Source of the DNA: Methylobacterium sp. WL1
Lineage (GTDB): Bacteria; Pseudomonadota; Alphaproteobacteria; Rhizobiales; Beijerinckiaceae
Direction: 5' to 3'
Length of the DNA stretch: 64,000 nucleotides
Assembly (NCBI RefSeq): GCF_008000895.1
Contig: NZ_CP042823.1
Span: 2,173,001-2,237,000 of the forward strand
Numbering within the stretch: the stretch's first letter is position 1; each line of letters starts with the position of its first letter. The notes under the pieces are model-generated. The model was not told the origin of the DNA, did not search any database, and saw only the letters and a program-made list of their open reading frames with translations. This document shows positions 19,959-27,738 of the stretch, one piece after another. A program made the position numbers and the translations under genes.

Positions 19959-20210
19959 ATGGCAGACGAAGCCTCCCGTGCGGGCTCCCTCCAGCTCATC
20001 GCCGCCGTCCTGGGCGTGCCGGTTTCGACATTCTACGGACGCCCGGACGCAAACGCTCGCCCGATCGATGAGGAGAAGTTGCTGACGGTGCTGGCGAGGT
20101 TCCTGCGCGCCTTCGGGGAGGCCGGCAACCCGGCGGAACGCAGACGCTGCGCCGAATGGCTGAGTGCCGAGTTCAAGCACCTGGGCATCGGTACGCCGAG
20201 AGACAGCTAA
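19959..20210 (+). CDS. Hypothetical small protein, possible helix-turn-helix
   Basis: This is an 83-residue product from the ATG at 19959, preceded by the ribosome-site-like gggaggg about 14 bases upstream. Residues 9-25 (LQLIAAVLGVPVSTFYG) resemble the first helices of a Cro/C1-type helix-turn-helix, followed by a helical C-terminus (LLTVLARFLRAFGEAG). The DNA-binding reading is a guess. It lies 32 bases behind another unknown gene and convergent with the sensor kinase. Confidence 0.6.
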   Translation: MADEASRAGSLQLIAAVLGVPVSTFYGRPDANARPIDEEKLLTVLARFLRAFGEAGNPAERRRCAEWLSAEFKHLGIGTPRDS

Positions 20211-20353
20211 CCCTCGTTCCGATCACACGGCTTTGTCTCGAAACCACCCTTCTCAGACATCACCAGCGCCAAGCGGATCGCGTCCAAACCCTCGATCACG
20301 TCCCAACCGCGCGTGATGACGGTGAGCGGCGCAACGAACAGATTGAGGTCGGC
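20207..20353 (-). pseudogene. Coding-like remnant behind the sensor kinase
   Basis: The minus strand between the kinase stop and the convergent gene reads as coherent protein (DLNLFVAPLTVITRGWDVIE, then a Leu/Ala helix and MSEKGGFETKP) up to a TAG at 20207-20209. No start codon with a ribosome site exists upstream, because the frame runs back into the kinase in another phase. It is probably the 3' end of a lost gene. I do not recognise the family. Confidence 0.35.
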
Positions 20354-20354
20354 C

Positions 20355-21690
20355 TCACGCCGGCAACAGCAGCTCCGCCTTCAGCCCGCCGAGATCCGAT
20401 CGCCCGAGGCTTAAGCCGCCGCCGTAGAGCTCGGCGAGTTCGAGGGTGATCGGCAGCCCGAAACCGTGGCCCGGCACGCCCTCGTCGAGGCGCCGTCCGC
20501 GGGCCATGACCGCCTCGGCGGCCTCGGCCGCGAGGCCGGCCCCGTCATCCTCCACGGCGACCCGGACGCCGTTCGCCTGCGGGAGTGCCGTCACCCGCAC
20601 GCGGCTGCGGCACCAGCGGCAGGCGTTGTCGACAAGGTTGCCCAGCATCTCGTCGAGGTCCTGCCCCTCGCAGGGCACCGTGAGGTCGTCCGGCACCGCC
20701 AGCTCGATCGCCACGCCCTTCTCGGCGTAGAGGCGCACCAGCGCATCGCGCAGGTCCGAGACCCGGGGCGCCAGGGGCGTGCGCCCCAGGCCGAGCCGGC
20801 GAGCGCCGCCGCCCGGGCCCGGCGCAGGTGGTGGCGGACCCGCCGGTCCATGGCGTCCACCTGCAGGCGCAGGGCGCCCCCGGGATCGCGGGCAGGCTCG
20901 GCCAGCGCCATCGACAGGGTCGCCAGCGGCGTCTTGAGGGCGTGGGCGAGGTTGGCGACGTGACCGCGGGCCCGCTCCAGGTTCTGCGCGTTCTGGTCCA
21001 GCAGCGCGTTGAGTTCGGCAACCAGCGGCTTGATCTCGGCGGGCTGCTCCTCCGGCACCCGCTCGCGGTGCCGGTGCGCACGGCGGCGAGGTCGCCGCGC
21101 AGGCGCCGCAGCGGCGCCAAGCCGAGGCGCACCTGCAGGGCCAGTCCGGCGATCAGGCAGAGGCCGAGCACGCCGAGCGCCAGGGCCAGGCTGGTCAGGG
21201 CCTCGCGCAAGGGGCCGTACAGGGCCGCCCGGGGCGCCGCCGCGACGATCGTGGCGGGGGGCGTGCCCGGCACGTCGAGGATGCGCAGGATCAGCCGCTC
21301 CCCCCGCGGCCCGGTGCCGTCCGCCGGATGCGGGCGGTCGGGCTCGTCGTCGGGGCCCGGCTCGGTGACGGTGATATGGCCGCCCCGCAGGGAGCCCGAG
21401 CCGAAGGTCTCTGCCCCCCGGCGCACCTCCCAGGCCCAGCCGGGCCCGTCCCGGTCGAAGGGCGGCGCGTCGCGATCCCGGGGCAGAAGGCCCGCCTCCA
21501 GGCCGGTCCGCAGCGCGACGATCTGGGCGTCGAGATGCCCTTCGATCTGCCCCCGGACGAAGCGGTGCAGGATCACCCCGATGGCGAGCCCGGCCACCAC
21601 GAGCGCCGCCAGCACCAGCGCCAGGGCGGCCACCAGCAGGCGGGTCCGCAGGGAGCGGTGCGGCGGCGGTCTCTTCTTCGGCGGCGGCAT
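20355..21690 (-). pseudogene. Two-component sensor histidine kinase, two frameshifts
   Basis: This is a PhoQ/EnvZ-like inner-membrane kinase. The ATG at 21690 overlaps the regulator's stop (ATGA). Frame 1 gives the first membrane helix (about 15-40), a periplasmic domain and a second helix (about 175-195). Frame 2 gives the HisKA segment with the phospho-His in NLAHALKTPLATL. Frame 3 gives the ATP-binding N box DNACRWC and G box GHGFGLPITLEL. One base is missing near 21067 (G2 where G3 is expected) and one near 20802 (also G2 for G3). Restoring both gives 445 residues with no gap in the fold. Confidence 0.85.
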
Positions 21691-22355
21691 CAGGCCGGAT
21701 CCGCGTGCAGGCGGTAGCCGTGGCCCCGCACGCTCTCGATCCGCGCGGGGGCGATCTTCCGGCGCAGGCGGGTGATGATCACCTCCACGGAGTTCGAATC
21801 GACATCCGCGTCGCCCTCGTAGACCCGCTCGATCAGGTGCGGGCGCGGCACCACCGCGTCGCGGTTGAGCATCAGGCAGGACAGGACCCGCCATTCGAGG
21901 CCCGTGAGCTTGAGCGGCAGGCCCTCGTGCTCGAAGGCGCCGAGCCCCGTATCGAAGCTGAGAGGGCCACAGGCGATCCGGCTCGCCCCGCCGCCCTGCG
22001 ACCGGCGCACCAGGGCGCGCAGGCGGATCACCAGCTCCTCCACCCGGACCGGCTTGACCAGGTAATCGTCCGCTCCCGCCTTGAACGCCGCGACTTTGTC
22101 GCTCCAGCCGTCCCGGGCGGTGAGCACCAGCACCGGCAGGGTCCGCCCGGCCGCCCGCCAGGCGCGCAGCACCGAGACGCCGTCGCCCTTGGGCAGGCCG
22201 AGGTCGAGCACCACCGCGTCGTAGCCCTCGGTCTCGCCGAGATGCTGCGCGTCCTCGCCGGTGGCGGCCCGGTCGAGGACGAAGTTCTCCGCGCGCAGGA
22301 CCTTGGCCAGTTCGGCAGCCAGGGCCGCGTCGTCCTCCACCAGCAGGATTTTCAA
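21690..22355 (-). CDS. OmpR/PhoP-family response regulator
   Basis: This is a 221-residue DNA-binding response regulator. The receiver domain (1-115) has the acidic pair in LLVEDDAA, the phospho-acceptor Asp in DAVVLDLGLPKGDG near residue 51 and the Lys in DDYLVKPVR. The OmpR winged helix (125-220) contains GLEWRVLSCLMLNRDAVV and NSVEVIITRLRRKI. It is the first gene of the operon with the histidine kinase. The divergent gene at 22624 encodes a periplasmic PepSY-like protein, which is a common output of this kind of pair. Confidence 0.95.
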   Translation of the reverse strand: MKILLVEDDAALAAELAKVLRAENFVLDRAATGEDAQHLGETEGYDAVVLDLGLPKGDGVSVLRAWRAAGRTLPVLVLTARDGWSDKVAAFKAGADDYLVKPVRVEELVIRLRALVRRSQGGGASRIACGPLSFDTGLGAFEHEGLPLKLTGLEWRVLSCLMLNRDAVVPRPHLIERVYEGDADVDSNSVEVIITRLRRKIAPARIESVRGHGYRLHADPA

Positions 22356-22623
22356 ACGTTTGCCCCCTCGTGCCCCGGCCCGCCCGACACCGTGGCGCTG
22401 CCGGAAGTTAGGGCCGCTCTCTCACGCTGCCCATCCATCCGGCCCCCGGATCTGCACCCGCGGCCAAGTCCTTGATCGCCCGCGCGTCTCGGCGCCGATC
22501 CGGCCATAGGCGGACGGCTTTAACCGAGGCTGAACCGGGCGGTTCAGGCCGGATTCGAGGGGGCGTCTTACGAAGGCGCCACGGACCGATCGGGTCCCGA
22601 ACCTTCTCAAGAGGACGACAACG

Positions 22624-23304
22624 ATGAGCGACGACAACACCATCGACGGCACCGCCCGCGAGATCCGCGAGCCGGCCTCCGCCAAGTCAACCAGAAAGGT
22701 CCCGGGGCGGACCTGGGTTGTGGCCGCGATCGCCGCACCCCTGGCTTTGGGTGCCGCCGGCCTGTCCCTGGCGCAGGGCACCGCGTTCCAGCCGACCCCG
22801 GTGGATCCGGTGGCGATTCAGGCGCTGGCCCCGTCGAGCGCCACTGCCATCAAGGGCGAGGTCGCCGAGATTTTTGGCAACAAGTTCGTGGTCCAGGATT
22901 CCACCGGCCGGGCGCTGGTCGAGACCGGCCCCGCCGGCGAGGGCGGCAACCTCGTGGCCAAAGGCGAGGCCGTGACGGTGCAGGGCCGGTTCGAGACCGG
23001 GTTCCTGCATGCGAGCGTGCTGACCCATGGTGACGGCCGCAAGGTAGTGATCGGGCCGGCCGGTGGACCTCCGCGTGGCAGCCTCGACTGGGCCAAGGAC
23101 AAGCTCGGCCTCGGGCCGAACCCGGACGTGCCGGCGCTGACCGCCGCCGTCCAGGCCGCCGGCTACGGCGACGTGCGGGTGACCGGCCGCGGGCCGCGCC
23201 ACCTCGACGTCGCGGCCAAGGACCGGGACGGGCGCGAGCACCAGCTCCATATCGGCTTCGACGGCCAGGTTCGCGAGCGGCCGGTCCCGGGCGCCCGGCT
23301 CTAA
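22624..23304 (+). CDS. Membrane-anchored OB-fold/PepSY-like periplasmic protein
   Basis: This is a 226-residue product with a short cytoplasmic N-terminus, one membrane or signal helix (about 32-52, VAAIAAPLALGAAGLSLAQG) and an exported remainder. Residues about 75-145 form a beta-rich segment (IKGEVAEIFGNKFVVQD) that looks OB-like. Residues about 170-226 (ALTAAVQAAGYGDVRVTGRG, then REHQLHIGFDGQV) resemble a PepSY repeat. It is divergent from the response regulator, with 268 bases between the starts, so regulation by that pair is likely. The domain names are by eye only. Confidence 0.7.
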   Translation: MSDDNTIDGTAREIREPASAKSTRKVPGRTWVVAAIAAPLALGAAGLSLAQGTAFQPTPVDPVAIQALAPSSATAIKGEVAEIFGNKFVVQDSTGRALVETGPAGEGGNLVAKGEAVTVQGRFETGFLHASVLTHGDGRKVVIGPAGGPPRGSLDWAKDKLGLGPNPDVPALTAAVQAAGYGDVRVTGRGPRHLDVAAKDRDGREHQLHIGFDGQVRERPVPGARL

Positions 23305-23425
23305 GGCCTCGGTCGCCTGCATGTGCGCGCCGCCGGACCGATCTCCGGCCCGGCGGTCAGGGCACGATGCAACCGTTTCCCCCCTGCCGCGTCCTCCTGT
23401 CACCCAGCTGAACAGGAGGCACCCC

Positions 23426-23743
23426 TTGGAACCGATGAAGCCGATGGAACCGATGAAGCCGATGGAACCCATGAAGCCCATGGAGCCGATGAAGGGCATG
23501 GAGCCCTTCTGGCCGAAGGACCTGGGCGATCCCTCGACCAGCGGCTCCCAGAACGGCATGAAATACGCGTTCTTCCCGGACAAACATCGTCTCCTGATCG
23601 AGCGCGACGGCCAGGTCTCAACCTACGATAGCGGTGACCACCGGATCGGCGGCGTCTCGCAGTCGGACGGCAGCACCAAGTCGCTGACCTTCTCGAGCCA
23701 GAACGGCGACGTGGATCTGGGCTCGCTCAAGAAGCTCGACTGA
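23426..23743 (+). CDS. Met-rich hexapeptide-repeat protein
   Basis: This is a 105-residue product read from a TTG at 23426, chosen because AGGAGG (23414-23419) stands six bases before it; the longer ORF to 23321 lacks such a site. Residues 1-24 are four near-perfect copies of EPMKPM, ending in MKGMEPFWP. The rest (FFPDKHRLLIERDGQVSTYD, SGDHRIGGVSQ) looks like a small beta-rich domain. There is no signal peptide. Methionine-rich repeats can bind Cu(I) or Ag(I), but this is not shown here. It lies 121 bases behind the PepSY-like gene. Confidence 0.75.
   Translation: MEPMKPMEPMKPMEPMKPMEPMKGMEPFWPKDLGDPSTSGSQNGMKYAFFPDKHRLLIERDGQVSTYDSGDHRIGGVSQSDGSTKSLTFSSQNGDVDLGSLKKLD
23429..23500 (+). repeat. 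18-bp tandem repeat encoding EPMKPM units
   Basis: There are four copies of an 18-base unit (gaaccgatgaagccgatg). The first two are identical and the later two differ mainly at third codon positions. The repeat lies at the very start of the gene, next to the initiation codon. Confidence 0.85.
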
Positions 23744-24210
23744 CCGTCCAGGTCTGATAAGGCCCAGCACCCAACCCGTTGAAAGTGCTGGCCCGCACAG
23801 GTTCGGTCAGCCTGGATGGGCGGCTCACGACCGAGGCTGCCCTATCGACCTCCCGGTCGTCCCGGGGCGCCGGAGGCGAGCCCGGGATCCAGAGCCGCCG
23901 ACGATGCGAAGCCTTGATCCCACGGTGGTTCTGGATCCCGGGTTCCGCTCCGCGACCCCGGGATGACAGGGGCGGCTTCATAAAGGCCTGAGCCTAAGGT
24001 CAGCCTCGTCGGGCGAGCGGCACAGAACGCGATTCAAACCCGCCAGAGGGGCTGGGTTCGGGCCATTCGGAAACCAGGCGTTTCGAGTTTGGGACGATGT
24101 CTGCGGGTGTTCGACCCAGGGCCGGGAAGCCCAGCCGCCTTTCCCTCCGGCGCCGGGCCCTCTAAGCCCGGCCCGGCCATGCGACCCCTCCCGCCGATCC
24201 GTCCCGAACC
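23744..24210. other. Intergenic containing a long inverted repeat
   Basis: This is 467 bases without a convincing gene. The notable content is the inverted repeat at 23857-23968. The remaining sequence shows no promoter that I trust for the ABC exporter gene that follows. Confidence 0.55.
23857..23968. repeat. Inverted repeat of the CCCGGGATCCAG type
   Basis: The left arm at 23857-23899 (beginning tcgtcccgggg, ending cccgggatccagagccgcc) matches the reverse complement of the right arm at 23924-23968 (ggtggttctggatcccggg to accccgggatgaca) at roughly 36 of 43 positions. A spacer of about 24 bases separates the arms. It would fold into a long hairpin. The motif resembles dispersed intergenic repeats of Methylobacterium and relatives. 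Confidence 0.75.
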
Positions 24211-25961
24211 ATGCGCGCCTTGATCGATCTCGTTCGCATCATGCATGCGCGCGATCGGCGGCGGCTCGTCCTGATCGCGGCGGGCCTGGCGGGCGCGGCG
24301 CTGCTGGAGGTGGTCGGCGTCGCCTCGGTGATCCCGTTCCTGACCCTGGTCGGCGACCCATCGGCGGCGACCCGCGTGCCGTACCTGGCCCAGGCCCGCG
24401 AGGCCCTTGGGCTCGCCGACGCGCGCAGCTTCCTGCTGGTCACCGGCGGGGCGGCGCTGCTGGCGATCCTGACCACCGCCGTGGTCAATGCCGGGCTGAC
24501 CTACGCGCAGCTCCGGTTCACGCATCTGGCCGGCTACGGCTTCAGCCGGCGGATGCTGTTCCGCTACCTCGACCGGGAGCGGCTGTTCTTCGCCCAGGCC
24601 AACAGCGCCGAGCTTGCCAAGAACGTCCTGTCCGAGACCGACCGGCTGGTGGTCGGCGTGCTGACCCCGGCCACCGTGCTGGCCTCGCGGGCGACCTCGG
24701 CGCTCGCGGTGATCGCGTTCCTGTTGGCCTACGCGCCGCAGCTCGCCCTGATCCTCGGCGGCGGCTTCGGCGGCCTCTATGTCGGGATCTACCTGATCAT
24801 GCGGGCTCGGCTGGCCCGGCTCGGCGGCCGCTCGGTGGCCGACAACGAGGCAAGGTTCCGGATCGTGCAGGAGACGTTCGGCGCGCTCACGGAATTGAAG
24901 CTCTACGGCCGGGCGGAGGCCTTCGCGGGCCGGTTCGACGCCCCGGCGCGTGCCTACGCGATCGCCACCGCCGAGAGCCTGCTCACCGGCCAGATGCCGC
25001 GCTTCGTAATCGAGGCCCTGGCCTTCGGCGGGGTGATCGTGGTGGTGCTGTTCGCCCTGGCCCAGGGGCTGGATGTGGCCGGGATCCTGCCGCTGCTCGG
25101 CCTGTTCGCCTTCGCGGGCTACCGGATGCTCCCGGCCTTCCAGAACATTTTCACATCCGTCTCCCTGATGCGCTTCTACAGCCCGGTGGTGCGGGTGATC
25201 GTCGATGAACTCTCCGGCGAGCGCCGCCCCGGCCCACGCACCGGCGAGCGCCTGCCCTTCGGCCGTGCCATCAGGCTGGAGGGGGTCGGCTTCGATTACG
25301 GGACCGGCCGGCCGGCGCTGGCCGAGATCGACCTGACGATCCCGGTCAACACGACGATCGGCCTCGCCGGCCGCACCGGCTCGGGCAAGTCGACCCTGGC
25401 CGGCCTGCTGCTGGGGGTGCTCACCCCGGGCACGGGCCGGATCACCGTGGACGGGCGCGTGCTCGACGCCAGCGCCCTCCCCGCCTGGCAGAACCGCATC
25501 GGCTACGTCCCGCAGGACGTGTTTCTCGTGGACGGCACCGTTGCCGAGAACATCGCCCTCGGCCTCGACGCGCCGGATCTGCCCGCCGTCGAACGCGCGG
25601 CCCGGCTCGCGGGCGCGCATGATTTCGTGGCCGCCCTGCCCCCGGCTACGCCGCGCGCGTCGGCGAGCGCGGCGCGCGGCTCTCCGGCGGCCAGCGCCAG
25701 CGCCTCGGCATCGCCCGGGCGCTCTACCACGATCCGGACGTGATCGTGTTCGACGAGGCGACCTCCGCGCTGGACGACGAGACGCAAGGGGCCGTGATGC
25801 GCGCCCTGCGGGCGCTCTCGGGCCGGCGCACCGTGATCCTGATCGCCCACCGGCTCTCGACCCTGGAGGGGGCAGACGCGGTCCACGTGCTGGAGGCCGG
25901 CCGGATAGTGGCCTCCGGGCCACCGGAGACGATCCTGCCGGGATTGGGGAATGCGGCGTGA
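24211..25961 (+). pseudogene. ABC exporter (MsbA/PglK-like), frameshifted
   Basis: This is a fused permease-ATPase half-transporter, 583 residues when repaired. Six membrane helices lie in residues 20-300. The ATPase has Walker A GRTGSGKST near residue 388, the Q-loop YVPQDVFLVD, Walker B VIVFDEAT and the H-loop LIAHRLS. The frame breaks after FVAALPP at about 25645. With one more G the sequence reads [20 protein letters not shown], restoring the ABC signature. As printed, the ATPase lacks its signature, Walker B and H-loop. The substrate is unknown; PglK-like flippases move lipid-linked oligosaccharides. Confidence 0.85.
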
Positions 25962-26034
25962 GGTGGCGCCCTCCCCTTGCGTCCCGGTCCGCGTCCATTA
26001 CCTCGCCGGTTCGAGGATCGCCCGGGAGGCACGC

Positions 26035-26922
26035 TTGAGCACGCGCATCGACCTGACCGCTCCGGACGGCACCACGGCCGTGCTCTCCACCCACGGGGCC
26101 GAGCCGGTCTCCTGGCGGGTCGGCGGCACCGAGTACCTGTGGAGCGGCGATCCGGCGCATTGGAACCGGCACGCTCCCTGGCTCTTCCCCGTGGTCGGCG
26201 CCTCGGCCGGCGGCCAGGTGACGGTCGGGGCCGCGCGCTACCCGATGGCGCAGCACGGTTTCGCCCGGGACCTGCCGTTCACGGTCGTCGATCGCGGCGC
26301 CGACGCGGTGACGCTTCGGCTGACCGACGGGCCAAAGACCCGGGTGCATTACCCGTTCGCCTTCCGCCTCGACATCGCGGCCCGGGTGAAGCCGTCCGGG
26401 CTCGACCTCACCGTCACCGTGGTCAACACGGGCGACGTTCCCCTGCCCTACGCGCTCGGGTTCCACCCGGCCTTCCCGTGGCCCTTCGCGGGTGGCGAGC
26501 GGGCCCGGGACGGCGGCTACGCGGTGGCGTTCGAGCGGCCCGAGCGCCCGTTCGCCCCGCAGGTCGGCCCCGGCGGGCTGCTGTTGCGCGACGAGCAGCC
26601 GATCCCGCTGGCCGGCGATACCCTGCCCCTCGACCCGGCGATCTTCACCGAAGCCTTCGTGTTCCGGAATGCGCAGAGCCGATGGATGCGCTTCACCGGA
26701 CCCGGCCAGGGGGCGGTCAAGGCGATCCGCATGGAGATGGAGGATTTCCCGCACCTCGCCGTCTGGACGAAGCCGACCGCGCCGTTCCTGTCGCTCGAGT
26801 GCTGGACCGGCTACGCCGACTGGGCGGATTTCTCCGGCCCGCTTCAGGAGCGCGACGCGCAACGCGTGCTGCCACCGGGTGACGAGGCTCGTCACGGCGT
26901 CCGCCTGACCCTGGAAACCTAG
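26035..26922 (+). CDS. Aldose 1-epimerase family protein
   Basis: This is a 295-residue galactose-mutarotase-like protein (YeaD/LacX type), a beta-sandwich enzyme acting on aldose or hexose-6-phosphate anomers. The TTG at 26035 is chosen because GGGAGG lies five bases upstream; no ATG fits. Visible family features are the HGAEPVSWRVGGTEYLW start, WLFPVVG, MAQHGFARDLPF with the conserved His near residue 75, ALGFHPAFPWPF with a second conserved His near residue 145, and a C-terminal FLSLECWTGYAD. It ends three bases before hemD. Confidence 0.88.
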   Translation: MSTRIDLTAPDGTTAVLSTHGAEPVSWRVGGTEYLWSGDPAHWNRHAPWLFPVVGASAGGQVTVGAARYPMAQHGFARDLPFTVVDRGADAVTLRLTDGPKTRVHYPFAFRLDIAARVKPSGLDLTVTVVNTGDVPLPYALGFHPAFPWPFAGGERARDGGYAVAFERPERPFAPQVGPGGLLLRDEQPIPLAGDTLPLDPAIFTEAFVFRNAQSRWMRFTGPGQGAVKAIRMEMEDFPHLAVWTKPTAPFLSLECWTGYADWADFSGPLQERDAQRVLPPGDEARHGVRLTLET

Positions 26923-26925
26923 CGG

Positions 26926-27644
26926 TTGCGCGTCTGGGTCGCCCGACCCGAGCCGGGGGCCACCCGCACCGGCGCGGCCCTGGCCGCGCGCGGGCACGCC
27001 CCCCTCGTGGCATCGGTGCTGGCGATCGGGCCGACCGGCGCGGAACCGCCCGCCGGTTCGTTCGACGCGCTTCTGTTCACCAGCGCCCACGCGGTGCCGG
27101 CCCTCCGGGACACGCAAAGCCTGCGCGGGCTGCCGGTCTTCGCGGTCGGCCCCCGGACCGCCGAGCGTGTGCGCGCGGCGGGGCTCGGGCCTGTTCGGGA
27201 GGGACGGGTGACGCGGCTGGGCTCGCCGCCCTCGTGGCCGAGGTGTTGCCGGCCGGGGCGTGCCTGCTCCACGCCACCGGGACCGCCCGCAAGCCCGAGC
27301 CCGAAGCGACCCTGACGGCCGCCGGATTCACGATCGTGATCGTCGAGGCCTACACGGCGGATCTGGTCCCGACCCTGCCTGCTGCCGTGGGCGACGCACT
27401 CGCCGCCGGGGCGCTCGATGCCGCGCTGCATTACTCCCGCCGCAGTGCGGCCGCCGCGCTCGCGCTCGCGGATGGATCGGGACACGGCGGAGCTTTCCGC
27501 CGCTTGAGGCATTACTGCCTGTCTGTTGATGTCGCGTTCCCCCTGGAAGCCGCCGGCATCGCGGTCCATTTCGTTGCGGCACGGCCGCGGGAAACGGATC
27601 TGCTCGATGCCCTCGCGCCACGCTTCGGCGACGGCGCGCGGTGA
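26926..27644 (+). pseudogene. hemD: Uroporphyrinogen-III synthase, frameshifted
   Basis: HemD cyclises hydroxymethylbilane to uroporphyrinogen III in tetrapyrrole synthesis. The N-terminal half (from a TTG, VWVARPEPGATRTGAALAAR, FDALLFTSAHAVPAL, VFAVGPRTAERVRAAG) is in one frame. The C-terminal half (LLHATGTARKPE, ALDAALHYSRRSAAAAL, VHFVAARPRETDLLDAL) is in another. One G missing near 27208 separates them, and repairing it gives 239 residues, the normal size. A truncated enzyme would be unlikely to work, which favours a sequencing error. Unlike the common layout, hemC is not immediately upstream. Confidence 0.87.
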
Positions 27645-27738
27645 CAGCGGGACAGAGCCGCCGTATCTCGCCCTCGCGCCCGGTGCCGCCGCGGTGCTAC
27701 GGGGGCGCGGCGACGCCGAAGAGTTGGAGGACTTGCCC

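Noticed and set aside
23321..23425. N-terminal extension of the Met-rich protein to 23321
   Set aside because: It lacks a ribosome site and has a Pro/Arg-rich composition, whereas AGGAGG stands at proper spacing before the TTG at 23426.
24034..27117. Minus-strand ORF of 1,027 codons
   Set aside because: It runs opposite the ABC exporter, the aldose epimerase and hemD. Composition is low-complexity Arg/Gly/Glu, and no domain is visible.
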